Below, piece after piece: positions 16,133 to 24,141 of a DNA stretch of 43,229 nt. Origin of the DNA: Streptomyces sp. NRRL WC-3618 (GTDB taxonomy: Bacteria; Actinomycetota; Actinomycetes; Streptomycetales; Streptomycetaceae); assembly GCF_001280005.1 (NCBI RefSeq), contig NZ_LGDW01000462.1, positions 1 to 43,229 of the forward strand. The letters run 5' to 3'. Numbering within the stretch: the stretch's first letter is position 1; the number at the start of each line of letters is the position of its first letter. The notes under the pieces were generated by a model. That model was not told the origin of the DNA. It did no database searches and saw nothing but the letters and a program-made list of their open reading frames with translations. Made by a program: the position numbers and the translations under genes.

Positions 16133-17521
16133 TCAGTCACTCGCCTTCGCAAGCTCCGGCGGCTCCGGCAGCTCGGGTAGCTCCGGCCGGTCGGTCGCGA
16201 GCCGGTTGCCGATGTCCCGCAGTCCCGCGAGGTCGTGTACGTCGCCGGGCAGTGCGGCGACCTCGGTCACGGCCACCTCCGGGTGACGTGCGGTGAAGCG
16301 GTCCCGTGTGCGCTGCTCGCGGGAGAGCAGCTGCATGCGGTCGGCGTGCAGCCGGAGCAGGCCTGCGGTGAGTTGTTGGACGGTGGGGTCACCGGGGTCG
16401 GTGGTCGGTTCACTGTCGGTGGCGGTGGGGGAGCCTTCGACGTGTTCTTCGACGTCCGCCTCCGGAAGCGAGGAGTCTGGCCGGTCTGAATTGCCGTACG
16501 TGTCGGGGGAGTTACGAAGTCCAGCTTTCCCGTCCTCCTGATCGACAATGCGGGGCTCTTCAAGATTTTCCGCGGCGGCGTGCGCACGTTCGGCGGACAG
16601 CTGGGCGGCGCCGCTGCCGTGGACCCGGTTGAGCACCAGTCCGGCGAGCGGCATGTCCTCCGCGGCCAGCCGCTCCACGAAGTACGCGGCCTCGCGCAGT
16701 GCGTCGCGCTCCGGGGCCGCCACCACCAGGAACGCCGTGCCCGGCGCCTGAAGCAACTGGTACGTGGCATCGGCGCGGGTACGGAAACCACCGAAGGTGG
16801 TGTCCATCGCGGCCACGAACGTCTGGACGTCCTTGAGGAGTTGGCCGCCCAGGAGCTTGCCCAGGGTGCCGGTCATCATCGACATCCCGACGTTCAGGAA
16901 CTTCATCCCCGCGCGCCCGCCCAGCTTCGCCGGCGCCGTCAGCAGCCGGATCAGCCGGCCGTCGAGAAACGAACCGAGCCGCTTCGGGGCGTCCAGGAAG
17001 TCCAGGGCGGACCGGGACGGAGGCGTGTCGACGACGATGAGATCCCACTCGTCGCGCGACCGCAGCTGCCCCAGCTTCTCCATCGCCATGTACTCCTGCG
17101 TGCCCGCGAAGCCCGCCGAGAGCGACTGGTAGAAGGGGTTGGAGAGGATCGCGGCGGCCCGCTCCCGGTCGGCGTGCGCCTCGACGATCTCGTCGAACGT
17201 CCGCTTCATGTCGAGCATCATGGCGTGCAGTTCGCCGCCGCCCTCGACGCCCTTGACCCGCCGCGGGACGTTGTCGAGCGAGTCGATGCCCATGGACTGG
17301 GCGAGCCTGCGCGCCGGGTCGATGGTGAGTACGACCACCTTCCGCCCTCGCTCGGCGGCGCGCAGCCCGAGCGCCGCCGCGGTGGTCGTCTTGCCGACCC
17401 CGCCGGACCCGCAGCACACCACGATCCGGGTCTGCGGGTCGTCGATCAGCGGATCCACCTCGAGCACGCGCGCGGGGGACAGGACATGGCGGGGGACGGT
17501 GTCGTGCGGGTCCGGGCTCAT
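16133..17521 (-). CDS. ArsA/Get3-family ATPase (second of a pair)
   Basis: 462 residues. The P-loop GSGGVGKTT is near residue 39, the switch DPARRLAQ follows, and VVDTPPSRSALDFLDAP lies in the switch II region. A long acidic, low-complexity insert (about 325-375) interrupts the C-terminal part. It overlaps the upstream partner by 4 bases (ATGA), indicating an obligatory pair. The two correspond to Rv3679-Rv3680, studied in mycobacteria as a Get3-like complex with reported roles in small-molecule detoxification. No arsenite-binding cysteines are obvious, so arsenic transport is unlikely. Confidence 0.88.
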   Translation of the reverse strand: MSPDPHDTVPRHVLSPARVLEVDPLIDDPQTRIVVCCGSGGVGKTTTAAALGLRAAERGRKVVVLTIDPARRLAQSMGIDSLDNVPRRVKGVEGGGELHAMMLDMKRTFDEIVEAHADRERAAAILSNPFYQSLSAGFAGTQEYMAMEKLGQLRSRDEWDLIVVDTPPSRSALDFLDAPKRLGSFLDGRLIRLLTAPAKLGGRAGMKFLNVGMSMMTGTLGKLLGGQLLKDVQTFVAAMDTTFGGFRTRADATYQLLQAPGTAFLVVAAPERDALREAAYFVERLAAEDMPLAGLVLNRVHGSGAAQLSAERAHAAAENLEEPRIVDQEDGKAGLRNSPDTYGNSDRPDSSLPEADVEEHVEGSPTATDSEPTTDPGDPTVQQLTAGLLRLHADRMQLLSREQRTRDRFTARHPEVAVTEVAALPGDVHDLAGLRDIGNRLATDRPELPELPEPPELAKASD

Positions 17522-18495
17522 GACATCCTCTGCTTCCGCAGCTCGGTGGCCAGTTCGTAGAGACCTGCCAGGTCCATGCCCTCCACGAACAACGGCAGTT
17601 CGTGTGACGGCAGACCCAACTCGCCCAGCACGGAACGCTGTTCGCGCTCCAGCGCGTACCGCGCGGCGTACTCCTCGGCCTGGGCCAGCAACGGGTCCAC
17701 CAGCTTCTCGGCGTGCCCGCCGCGCCGCGCCCCGCCGAGCCCGGCGGCTGACAGCGACCGGGCGAGCGCGGTACGGGGAGCCGCCCGGACGAGTTCCAGC
17801 TCGCCCTCGTCCAAAACCTCGGGCCGCACCATGTTGACGATGATCCGCCCCACCGGCAGCTTGGCCGCCCGCAGTTCGGCGATACCGTCGGCGGTCTCCT
17901 GGACAGGCATCTCCTCCAGGAGCGTCACCATGTGCACCGCCGTCTCCGGCGACTTGAGTACGCGCATCACGGCCTGCGCCTGATTGTGTATCGGGCCGAT
18001 CTTCGCGAGCCCGGCCACCTCGTCGTTGACGTTCAGGAAACGGGTGATGCGGCCGGTCGGCGGGGCGTCCATCACGACGTGGTCATAGATGAACCGCCCG
18101 CTCTTGTCCTTCCGCCGGACCGCCTCGCACGCCTTTCCGGTCAGGAGGACGTCCCTGATGCCCGGGGCGACGGTGGTGGCGAAGTCGATCGCGCCGAGTT
18201 TCTTCAGGGCGCGGCCGGCGCTGCCGAGTTTGTAGAACATCTGGAGGTAGTCCAGTAGCGCCTGCTCGGGGTCGATGGCGAGGGCGAACACCTCCCCGCC
18301 CCCGGGAGCGACGGCGATCTTCCGCTCCTCATAAGGCAGCACTTCGGTCTCGAAGAGCTGCGCGATGCCCTGCCTGCCCTCTACCTCGACGAGAAGCGTG
18401 CGCTTCCCCTCGGTGGCGAGGGCAAGCGCGAGCGCTGCGGCGACCGTGGTCTTTCCGGTCCCGCCCTTACCGCTGACGACCTGGAACCTGCTCAC
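17518..18495 (-). CDS. ArsA/Get3-family ATPase (first of a pair)
   Basis: 325 residues from a GTG at 18495, which gives the natural N-terminus VSRFQVVSGKGGTGKTTVAA with a deviant Walker A at about 9-16. VVMDAPPTGRITRFLNV is the switch II region. The longer upstream open frame is discarded because its composition is shadow-like. It heads a two-gene operon on the - strand, divergent from the DUF4177 gene. The heterodimer partner is encoded next. Confidence 0.88.
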   Translation of the reverse strand: MSRFQVVSGKGGTGKTTVAAALALALATEGKRTLLVEVEGRQGIAQLFETEVLPYEERKIAVAPGGGEVFALAIDPEQALLDYLQMFYKLGSAGRALKKLGAIDFATTVAPGIRDVLLTGKACEAVRRKDKSGRFIYDHVVMDAPPTGRITRFLNVNDEVAGLAKIGPIHNQAQAVMRVLKSPETAVHMVTLLEEMPVQETADGIAELRAAKLPVGRIIVNMVRPEVLDEGELELVRAAPRTALARSLSAAGLGGARRGGHAEKLVDPLLAQAEEYAARYALEREQRSVLGELGLPSHELPLFVEGMDLAGLYELATELRKQRMS

Positions 18496-18590
18496 GCCTT
18501 CGAGATTAACCAGTCCGGCCCGAAGCCACGCGGGGGGCTGTGGACAACGCGGGCGCGGGCGGCCTGACGGCAGCCGATAAAGTCGCCTCC

Positions 18591-18749
18591 ATGACAAAAT
18601 GGGAATACTCCACTGTGCCGCTTCTCGTCCACGCCACGAAGCAGATTCTGGACACCTGGGGCGAGGACGGCTGGGAGCTCGTGCAGGTCGTGCCCGGGCC
18701 GAACAACCCCGAGCAGCTCGTGGCGTACCTGAAGCGGGAGAAGGCGTGA
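18591..18749 (+). CDS. DUF4177 small protein
   Basis: 52 residues: KWEYSTVPLLVHATKQILDT, WGEDGWELVQVVPGP and LVAYLKREKA, the complete DUF4177 fold. Function is unknown. The same small gene sits beside RidA in mycobacteria. GATAAA about 10 bases upstream and no Shine-Dalgarno suggest a leaderless or near-leaderless mRNA. Its TGA overlaps the next GTG (GTGA). Confidence 0.88.
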   Translation: MTKWEYSTVPLLVHATKQILDTWGEDGWELVQVVPGPNNPEQLVAYLKREKA

Positions 18750-19210
18750 GCGCGGTCGAGGCACGCCTCGCCGAACTGGGCCTGACCCTGCCTGCGGTGG
18801 TTCCGCCGCTGGCCGCGTACCAGCCGGCCGTGCGGTCGGGGGTGTACGTGTACACCTCGGGCCAGCTGCCCATGGTGGACGGGAAACTTCCGGTCACCGG
18901 GAAGGTGGGCGCGGAAGTCACCCCCGAGGAGGCCAAACAACTGGCCCGCACGTGCGCGCTGAACGCGCTCGCGGCGGTCAAGTCGGTCGCCGGTGACCTG
19001 GACCGGGTCGCGCGGGTCGTGAAGGTCGTCGGCTTCGTCGCCTCGGCCCCCGACTTCACGGGCCAGCCCGGGGTCATCAATGGCGCGAGCGAACTCCTGG
19101 GCGAGGTACTGGGCGACAAGGGCGTGCACGCCCGCAGCGCGGTAGGAGTGGCGGTACTGCCCCTCGACGCGCCCGTCGAGGTAGAGGTCCAGGTAGAGCT
19201 TGCGCTTTAG
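18746..19210 (+). CDS. RidA-family (YjgF/YER057c/UK114) protein
   Basis: 154 residues from the GTG at 18746, coupled to the DUF4177 gene. The YTSGQLPMVDGKLPVTGKVG segment, the CALNALAAVKSVAGDLDRV helix and HARSAVGVAVLPLDAPVEVE are RidA-like. The canonical catalytic Arg of RidA (in the R(s/v)CvqV region) is replaced here by ARSAVGVAVLP, which keeps an Arg. RidA hydrolyses reactive enamine/imine intermediates; other subfamilies have unknown substrates. This longer form is the Rv3678c-like type, so the exact reaction is uncertain. Confidence 0.85.
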   Translation: MSAVEARLAELGLTLPAVVPPLAAYQPAVRSGVYVYTSGQLPMVDGKLPVTGKVGAEVTPEEAKQLARTCALNALAAVKSVAGDLDRVARVVKVVGFVASAPDFTGQPGVINGASELLGEVLGDKGVHARSAVGVAVLPLDAPVEVEVQVELAL

Positions 19211-19340
19211 CCCGTCCGGCGTTTGAGGACGAGCGCGTTCAGCGCGAAAGGGGGGTCTGGGAGCACAGCCCTCAGGGACGGGAAGGGTAGGGGCGGCGGG
19301 GACGAGAAACCTCGCCCCTCGAACATGCGCCCACCACCGG
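19211..19340. repeat. Intergenic Streptomyces-type dispersed sequence
   Basis: The run beginning CCCGTCCGGCGTTTGAGGAC and continuing through GGGGGTCTGGGAGCA and GGGACGGGAAGGGTAGGGGC resembles a sequence that I recall at the 3' ends of many Streptomyces genes. It carries no ORF. It may act as a transcript end or simply be a small repeat family. Confidence 0.5.
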
Positions 19341-19353
19341 ATAGCCTCCGCCC

Positions 19354-20229
19354 ATGGCAAACGGGCAGTGGTACCCACCGGAGTGGCCGGACCTCATCCG
19401 CGGGCTCGCCGAAGGCACCCTCACCCCGGTCACCCCCAAGCGCGCGGCCACCGTCATGCTCCTGAAGGACACCGACACCGGCCCCGTCGTCCACATGCTG
19501 CGCAGACGCGCCTCCATGGCCTTCGCCGGGGGCGCGTACGCGTATCCGGGCGGCGGAGTCGACCCGCGCGACGACGACCACCTGATCCGCTGGGCGGGCC
19601 CCACGCGCGCGTGGTGGGCGTTCCGGCTGGGCCTGGACACCGACGAGACGTCCGCCCAGGCGGTCGTCTGCGCCGCCGTACGGGAGACGTACGAGGAGGC
19701 GGGCGTCCTGCTCGCGGGCCCCACCGCCGATTCCGTGGTCGGCGACACCACGGGCGACGACTGGGAGGCGGACCGCGCGGCCCTGGTCGCGCGGGAACTG
19801 TCGTTCGCGGAGTTCCTGGACCGCCGCGGACTGGTCCTGCGCTCCGACCTGCTCGGGGCGTGGGCCCGCTGGATCACCCCGGAGTTCGAGCCCCGCCGCT
19901 ACGACACCTGGTTCTTCGTGGCCGCGCTCCCGCAGGGCCAGCGCACCCGCAACGCCTCCACGGAGGCGGACCGTACGGTGTGGATCGAACCGGCCGAAGC
20001 GGCATCCTCGTACGACAGGGGCGAACTGCTGATGATGCCGCCCACCATCGCGACGCTGCGAGCGCTGGCACCGTACGACAGTGTGTCCGGGGCCCTCGCC
20101 GGGGCCCTGGAGCGCGACCTGGCGCCCGTCCTGGCCACGGCCAGTGTGGAGGAGGGCGAGATCGTGCTCGCCTGGCCAGGACACGACGAGTTCACCAAGC
20201 ACATCCGGATCGGAGGAGCCCCCGCATGA
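19354..20229 (+). CDS. Nudix hydrolase with interrupted Nudix box (NUDT19-like)
   Basis: 291 residues. The Nudix helix is split: GGGVDPRDD comes first and RETYEEAGV only about 45 residues later. That insertion is characteristic of the NUDT19/RP2p type, whose animal members cleave CoA esters. Lipid- or CoA-linked diphosphates are thus plausible substrates, but unproven. The N-terminal MANGQWYPPEWPDLI start is supported by position, with no strong Shine-Dalgarno. Its stop overlaps the metallo-beta-lactamase-fold gene (ATGA). Confidence 0.82.
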   Translation: MANGQWYPPEWPDLIRGLAEGTLTPVTPKRAATVMLLKDTDTGPVVHMLRRRASMAFAGGAYAYPGGGVDPRDDDHLIRWAGPTRAWWAFRLGLDTDETSAQAVVCAAVRETYEEAGVLLAGPTADSVVGDTTGDDWEADRAALVARELSFAEFLDRRGLVLRSDLLGAWARWITPEFEPRRYDTWFFVAALPQGQRTRNASTEADRTVWIEPAEAASSYDRGELLMMPPTIATLRALAPYDSVSGALAGALERDLAPVLATASVEEGEIVLAWPGHDEFTKHIRIGGAPA

Positions 20230-21056
20230 CCGAAGCCGCCGCTCTTCCCGGCCAGCCACGCGGCGGGGTTCTCTCGGGCCCCGCGACCGCGCGCGCGGTC
20301 AACGTCCTCGCGCCCAACGCCTCCGCGATGACCCTCGACGGCACGAACACGTGGATCGTCTCGGAGCCGGATTCCGAGCTGGCCGTCGTCATCGACCCGG
20401 GGCCCCTGGACGACGTCCACCTCAGGCAGGTCGTCGACACCGCGCGGAAGGCCGGCAAACGGATCGCGCTGACGCTGCTCACGCACGGGCATCCGGACCA
20501 CGCGGAGGGCGCCGGACGCTTCGCCGAGCTGACGGGGACGCGCGTGCGGGCGCTCGATCCGGCGCTGCGGCTGGGGGACGAGGGCCTCGGGAGCGGGGAC
20601 GTCGTGTCCGTCGGCGGGCTGGAACTGAGGGTCGTACCGACGCCGGGGCACACCGCGGACTCGCTGTGCTTCCATCTCCCGGCCGATCAGGCCGTCCTGA
20701 CCGGAGACACCGTCCTGGGGCGCGGAACGACCGTGGTGGCCCATCCTGACGGCCGCCTGGGGGATTATCTGGACTCCCTGCGGCGCCTCAGGTCCCTGAC
20801 GGTGGACGACGGCGTGCACATCGTCCTGCCGGGTCACGGTCCGGTGCTGGACGACGCCCAGGGGGCCGTCGAGTTCTACCTCGCCCACCGCGCCCACCGG
20901 CTCGCCCAGGTCGAGACAGCCGTCGAGAACGGCCGCACGGACCCCGCGGAGGTCGTCGCCCACGTGTACGCGGACGTGGACCGCTCCCTGTGGCCGGCCG
21001 CCGAACTGTCCGTACGCGCCCAACTGGAGTACCTGCGCGAGCACGGCCTCATCTAG
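20226..21056 (+). CDS. Metallo-beta-lactamase-fold hydrolase (LACTB2-like)
   Basis: 276 residues. The metal site THGHPDHAEG, then TPGHTADSLCF, LTGDTVLGRG and VLPGHGP give the full set of zinc ligands. A C-terminal helical part (about 210-276) ending VRAQLEYLREHGLI resembles the LACTB2/Rv3677c group, proposed to act on RNA or on thioesters. It is the last gene of a coupled pair with the Nudix gene, just before a convergent gene. Confidence 0.88.
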   Translation: MTEAAALPGQPRGGVLSGPATARAVNVLAPNASAMTLDGTNTWIVSEPDSELAVVIDPGPLDDVHLRQVVDTARKAGKRIALTLLTHGHPDHAEGAGRFAELTGTRVRALDPALRLGDEGLGSGDVVSVGGLELRVVPTPGHTADSLCFHLPADQAVLTGDTVLGRGTTVVAHPDGRLGDYLDSLRRLRSLTVDDGVHIVLPGHGPVLDDAQGAVEFYLAHRAHRLAQVETAVENGRTDPAEVVAHVYADVDRSLWPAAELSVRAQLEYLREHGLI

Positions 21057-21058
21057 CC

Positions 21059-21076
21059 ACCGGCCAGCCAGCCGGT
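21059..21076. terminator. Short hairpin between convergent genes
   Basis: ACCGGC (21059-21064) pairs with GCCGGT (21071-21076) around a 6-base loop, filling the 19-base gap between the MBL gene and the convergent nucleotidyltransferase gene. It is short for a terminator. Confidence 0.4.
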
Positions 21077-21921
21077 CAGCCGGGCCTCGCCGCCTTGACG
21101 CCGTGCACGCGCGTGTACTCCTCCACCAGCCACGGGCCCAGCTCCTCGACGTGCGAGCGCAGGAACGACCGCAGGACGGCCGGGTCGTCGGTCGGCTCGT
21201 GGCCCAGTGCCGCCGCCTGCCTCATACGCGGGCCCCACTCCGGGTAGTACGCGGCGAACGCCTCGGCCATCTCGTACAGGTCGCTGGTCCAGCCGTCCCA
21301 GCGCGGCATGACGAGCGTGAAGCCGGTCCGCACGATCCGGCGGGAAATGCCCCGCACGCGTACGCGTACCGCCCCCGGCGGAGCTCCCGGGGCGGTCGCC
21401 TCGGCGATCAGGCGCTGCCAGCGGGGGAGGCAGACGGCCAGGTCGCCGTTGGTCTCGCGGGCGAGGAGGGAGTCGGGCCGGTAGCGGGGCAGGTGCCCGG
21501 CGAGGTCCGCGCCGAGGAGGGGCGTGCACAGGCAGGCCAGGAACCAGCCCAGGTCGTGCCTCTCGAGGTCGCTCAGCACCTGTGCCCGCGAGACCAGCAG
21601 CGTGCCCGAGCCGTCGATCTGCTCGAACTCCCCGTCGAGCGCCGCGTCCAGCGCGCCGGCCGCCGCCCGGTCCCCCTCCGTGGGCTCCTCGCGCAGCACG
21701 ATCAGGAGGTCCAGGTCGCTGCGCCCCACGCGCGCGGTGCCGCGCGGAATCGACCCGTACAGGTACGCGCTGTGCAGCCGCTCCCCGAAGATGTCGGCGG
21801 TCCGGTCACGGGCCGCGGCGACAACGGGCCGGAAGGCGTGCGGCACGCGCGCGAGGGAGCCCTCGCGGGCGATTAACCCCTGCCCGTCCAGCCCCGGGCG
21901 CGGTGCCGCTCCCGACCTCAC
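21076..21921 (-). CDS. MNT-type nucleotidyltransferase domain protein
   Basis: 281 residues. YLYGSIPRGTARVGRSDLDLLIV is the pol-beta-type motif with GS, RG and the DxD pair (SDLDL). A helical C-terminal half follows (ISRRIVRTGFTLVMPRWDGW, EWGPRMRQAAAL), similar to aminoglycoside adenylyltransferase-like proteins. The substrate cannot be read from the sequence. It starts at a GTG one base after the stop of the propeller gene, so the two are probably co-transcribed. Confidence 0.78.
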   Translation of the reverse strand: MRSGAAPRPGLDGQGLIAREGSLARVPHAFRPVVAAARDRTADIFGERLHSAYLYGSIPRGTARVGRSDLDLLIVLREEPTEGDRAAAGALDAALDGEFEQIDGSGTLLVSRAQVLSDLERHDLGWFLACLCTPLLGADLAGHLPRYRPDSLLARETNGDLAVCLPRWQRLIAEATAPGAPPGAVRVRVRGISRRIVRTGFTLVMPRWDGWTSDLYEMAEAFAAYYPEWGPRMRQAAALGHEPTDDPAVLRSFLRSHVEELGPWLVEEYTRVHGVKAARPG

Positions 21922-21922
21922 G

Positions 21923-23002
21923 TCACTTCCACCGGAACACGCGCACGCGCCGGGTCTCGCTCACCGCGTGGCACACGACGGCCAGACGGTCGTCCCAGGC
22001 GGCGTACCGGGCCCGGTAACTGAAGCCGGGCAGTCTGCGCTCGGCGACGACCCGGCCGTCGGCGGGGTCGAGGACGGTCACCCGGCTGCCGTAGCCGTTG
22101 CCCGCCATGAAGTACCCGCGGTGGGCCAGCGGGTGGAGCGTACGGCCGTGATCGACGCGCCACTCCCAGAGCTGCTCACCGGTGGGGACGGAGTAGGCGC
22201 GCAGGACGGTGTCGGCGCTCTTCTCGTCCTCTCCGGCGGGCTCGTCCGGTTCCAGCCCGACGGCGAGCGTGTCGCCGACGACGGCGACCGCAGGCCCGAA
22301 GTCCTTGTATCCGTCCGGGAGTTCGACGTACCACTCGCCGTCCTCACGCACCACGTACAGCCGGGGGCGGGAGCGCCTGCCGCTGTTGCGGACGGACAGG
22401 ACGGGCGGGTCGGCCGCCAGGACGGAGAACGAGTCGCCCCGGTCGTCCGGGAGCGGTCGCTCCCACTGCTGGGCGCCGGTACGCGCGTCGAGACACCGGA
22501 CGACCGGCGGCGCGTCCGCCTTGCCGCGGGCGACGGTCGCTATTCGGCCGCCGCCGATCGCCACCTCGCGCGCGTGCTCGCCTGCGACGTGTCCCAGCCG
22601 GTCCTTGGGCTGCTCGCGCGTCCAGGCCACGGCTCCGGAGCCGAGGTCGAGCGCGGTGACGCGGACGTGCTGGGCGCGATGCTCGCCGTCGTCGTGGTGC
22701 AGGACGACGCCCAGACCGTCCTGGGCGTCCTCGGCCACCCGGACGATCACGTCCTGGCCCGGCGGCTGCCACGTCCAGCGGGGCTCACCGGTGGCCGGCG
22801 CGTACGCGGCCACGCGGTCGAAGCGCACCAGGGCCACTGTTTCCGCCGTCGCCCACAGGCCGAGCGGCTCACCCAGGTCCTGCTGCTCGAACTCGGACTG
22901 CCACAGCGTCGGGGCCTCCGGGTCCCGGCGGAAGAGGCGCAACCGGCGCTTCGTGGGCTCCGGCGCCGCCCAGACGGACTCGGGCGCCTTGTCCTGGTGC
23001 AT
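21923..23002 (-). CDS. PQQ-like beta-propeller protein, cytoplasmic
   Basis: 359 residues from the ATG at 23002, chosen because GAGG lies 8 bases upstream. A GTG at 23011 is possible. Repeated blades of the form ALDLGSGAVAWTRE, CLDARTGAQQWERP, AYSVPTGEQLWEWR and VLDPADGRVVAERR mark the PQQ_2 repeat. No signal peptide is visible, so it is probably not a secreted dehydrogenase, and the blades lack a dehydrogenase core. The function is unknown; a scaffold or regulatory role with the coupled nucleotidyltransferase is an inference. Confidence 0.75.
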   Translation of the reverse strand: MHQDKAPESVWAAPEPTKRRLRLFRRDPEAPTLWQSEFEQQDLGEPLGLWATAETVALVRFDRVAAYAPATGEPRWTWQPPGQDVIVRVAEDAQDGLGVVLHHDDGEHRAQHVRVTALDLGSGAVAWTREQPKDRLGHVAGEHAREVAIGGGRIATVARGKADAPPVVRCLDARTGAQQWERPLPDDRGDSFSVLAADPPVLSVRNSGRRSRPRLYVVREDGEWYVELPDGYKDFGPAVAVVGDTLAVGLEPDEPAGEDEKSADTVLRAYSVPTGEQLWEWRVDHGRTLHPLAHRGYFMAGNGYGSRVTVLDPADGRVVAERRLPGFSYRARYAAWDDRLAVVCHAVSETRRVRVFRWK

Positions 23003-23086
23003 CCCACCCACCTCTTGATTCCGTTCAGCGTTCTCGTCACCGCACGCTCGCTCACCGCGTGGGTCACCCCACCCCGGTAAACGCCG

Positions 23087-23116
23087 GAGGGGCCCCGCCG
23101 TGCGGCAGGGCCCCTC
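23087..23116. terminator. Strong hairpin downstream of crp
   Basis: GAGGGGCCC (23087-23095) pairs with GGGCCCCTC (23108-23116), with an inner GCCG/CGGC stem. It lies 25 bases past the crp stop codon and ahead of the propeller gene. Confidence 0.8.
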
Positions 23117-23140
23117 TCGCGCTTACGTACGGTCTTCCGG

Positions 23141-23815
23141 CTAGCGCGACCGCTTCGCGAGGCGTTCCACGTCCAGCAGGATCACGGCCCGCGCCTCCAG
23201 GCGCAGCCAGCCGCGGCCCGCGAAGTCGGCGAGCGCCTTGTTGACCGTCTCGCGGGAGGCGCCGACGAGCTGCGCCAGCTCCTCCTGGGTCAGGTCGTGC
23301 ACGACGTGGATGCCCTCCTCCGACTGCACGCCGAAGCGGCGCGAGAGGTCGAGCAGGGCGCGCGCCACGCGGCCCGGCACGTCGGAGAAGACCAGGTCGG
23401 ACATCTGGTCGTTGGTCTTGCGCAGGCGCCGGGCGACGGCGCGCAGGAGCGCGGCGGCGACCTCGGGGCGGGCGTTCAGCCAGGGCTGGAGGTCGCCGTG
23501 GCCGAGGCCGAGCAGCTTGACCTCGGTCAGCGCGGTGGCCGTGGCGGTACGCGGGCCCGGGTCGAACAGCGACAGCTCGCCGATCAGCTCGCCGGGGCCG
23601 AGGACGGCCAGCATGTTCTCGCGCCCGTCCGGGGACGTGCGGTGGAGCTTGACCTTGCCCTCGGTGACCACGTAGAGGCGGTCACCCGGGTCGCCCTCAT
23701 GGAACAGGGCGTCACCGCGTGCGAGGGTCACCTCACTCATGGAGGCGCGGAGCTCCGCGGCCTGCTCGTCATCGAGCGCCGCGAAGAGCGGGGCGCGCCG
23801 CAGAACGTCGTCCAC
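23141..23815 (-). CDS. crp: Cyclic-AMP receptor protein family regulator
   Basis: 224 residues from the GTG at 23815, preceded by AAGGAGAG; the longer frame upstream is not needed. The cNMP-binding domain has LARGDALFHEGDPGDRLYVV and the phosphate cassette GELIGELSLF with PGPRTATATA. The C-terminal winged helix carries LTQEELAQLVGASRETVNKAL. In Streptomyces, Crp controls germination, development and antibiotic production; Rv3676 is the mycobacterial orthologue. A palindromic Crp-type site lies about 90 bases upstream, suggesting autoregulation. Confidence 0.95.
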   Translation of the reverse strand: MDDVLRRAPLFAALDDEQAAELRASMSEVTLARGDALFHEGDPGDRLYVVTEGKVKLHRTSPDGRENMLAVLGPGELIGELSLFDPGPRTATATALTEVKLLGLGHGDLQPWLNARPEVAAALLRAVARRLRKTNDQMSDLVFSDVPGRVARALLDLSRRFGVQSEEGIHVVHDLTQEELAQLVGASRETVNKALADFAGRGWLRLEARAVILLDVERLAKRSR

Positions 23816-23902
23816 GAGTTCTCTCCTTGTCGACCTGCTCAGGGGATCTTGCTCCCCGTTGACGGGGACCGAGTTCCCCATCTTGCCGGGCGGTCCAAAC
23901 AG

Positions 23903-23916
23903 TGTGATCTGTCACA
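23903..23916. promoter_or_regulatory. Crp-type palindrome TGTGATCTGTCACA
   Basis: The TGTGA and TCACA half-sites are both perfect, but only 4 bases apart where the E. coli consensus has 6. The site lies in the intergenic region between the divergent crp and nth genes and could serve either promoter. Confidence 0.6.
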
Positions 23917-24141
23917 AGGATGCCGTACGGGTGTCCCGAGCAGTGTGGCAGGGGGCCAATTGGGCGCCGATCTTCAGGGTCCGGGGCGGATGTCAGTGCC
24001 GGGCTCTAGGCTGGCCGGGTGTCCAAATCGCCGGTGAGAGCACAGGCCACGGGGGCTGGGCGGGTGGCGGCGGGGTGTCATTCCGCTCTCGGCGAACAGG
24101 GTGCGGGTGGGGGCCGGAATGCGTAGAAAGCGGCAGAGGTG

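Noticed and set aside
16133..18495. Arsenite efflux system
   Set aside because: ArsA-like ATPases lack arsenite-binding cysteines and no arsB/arsR is present; they match the Rv3679-Rv3680 pair.
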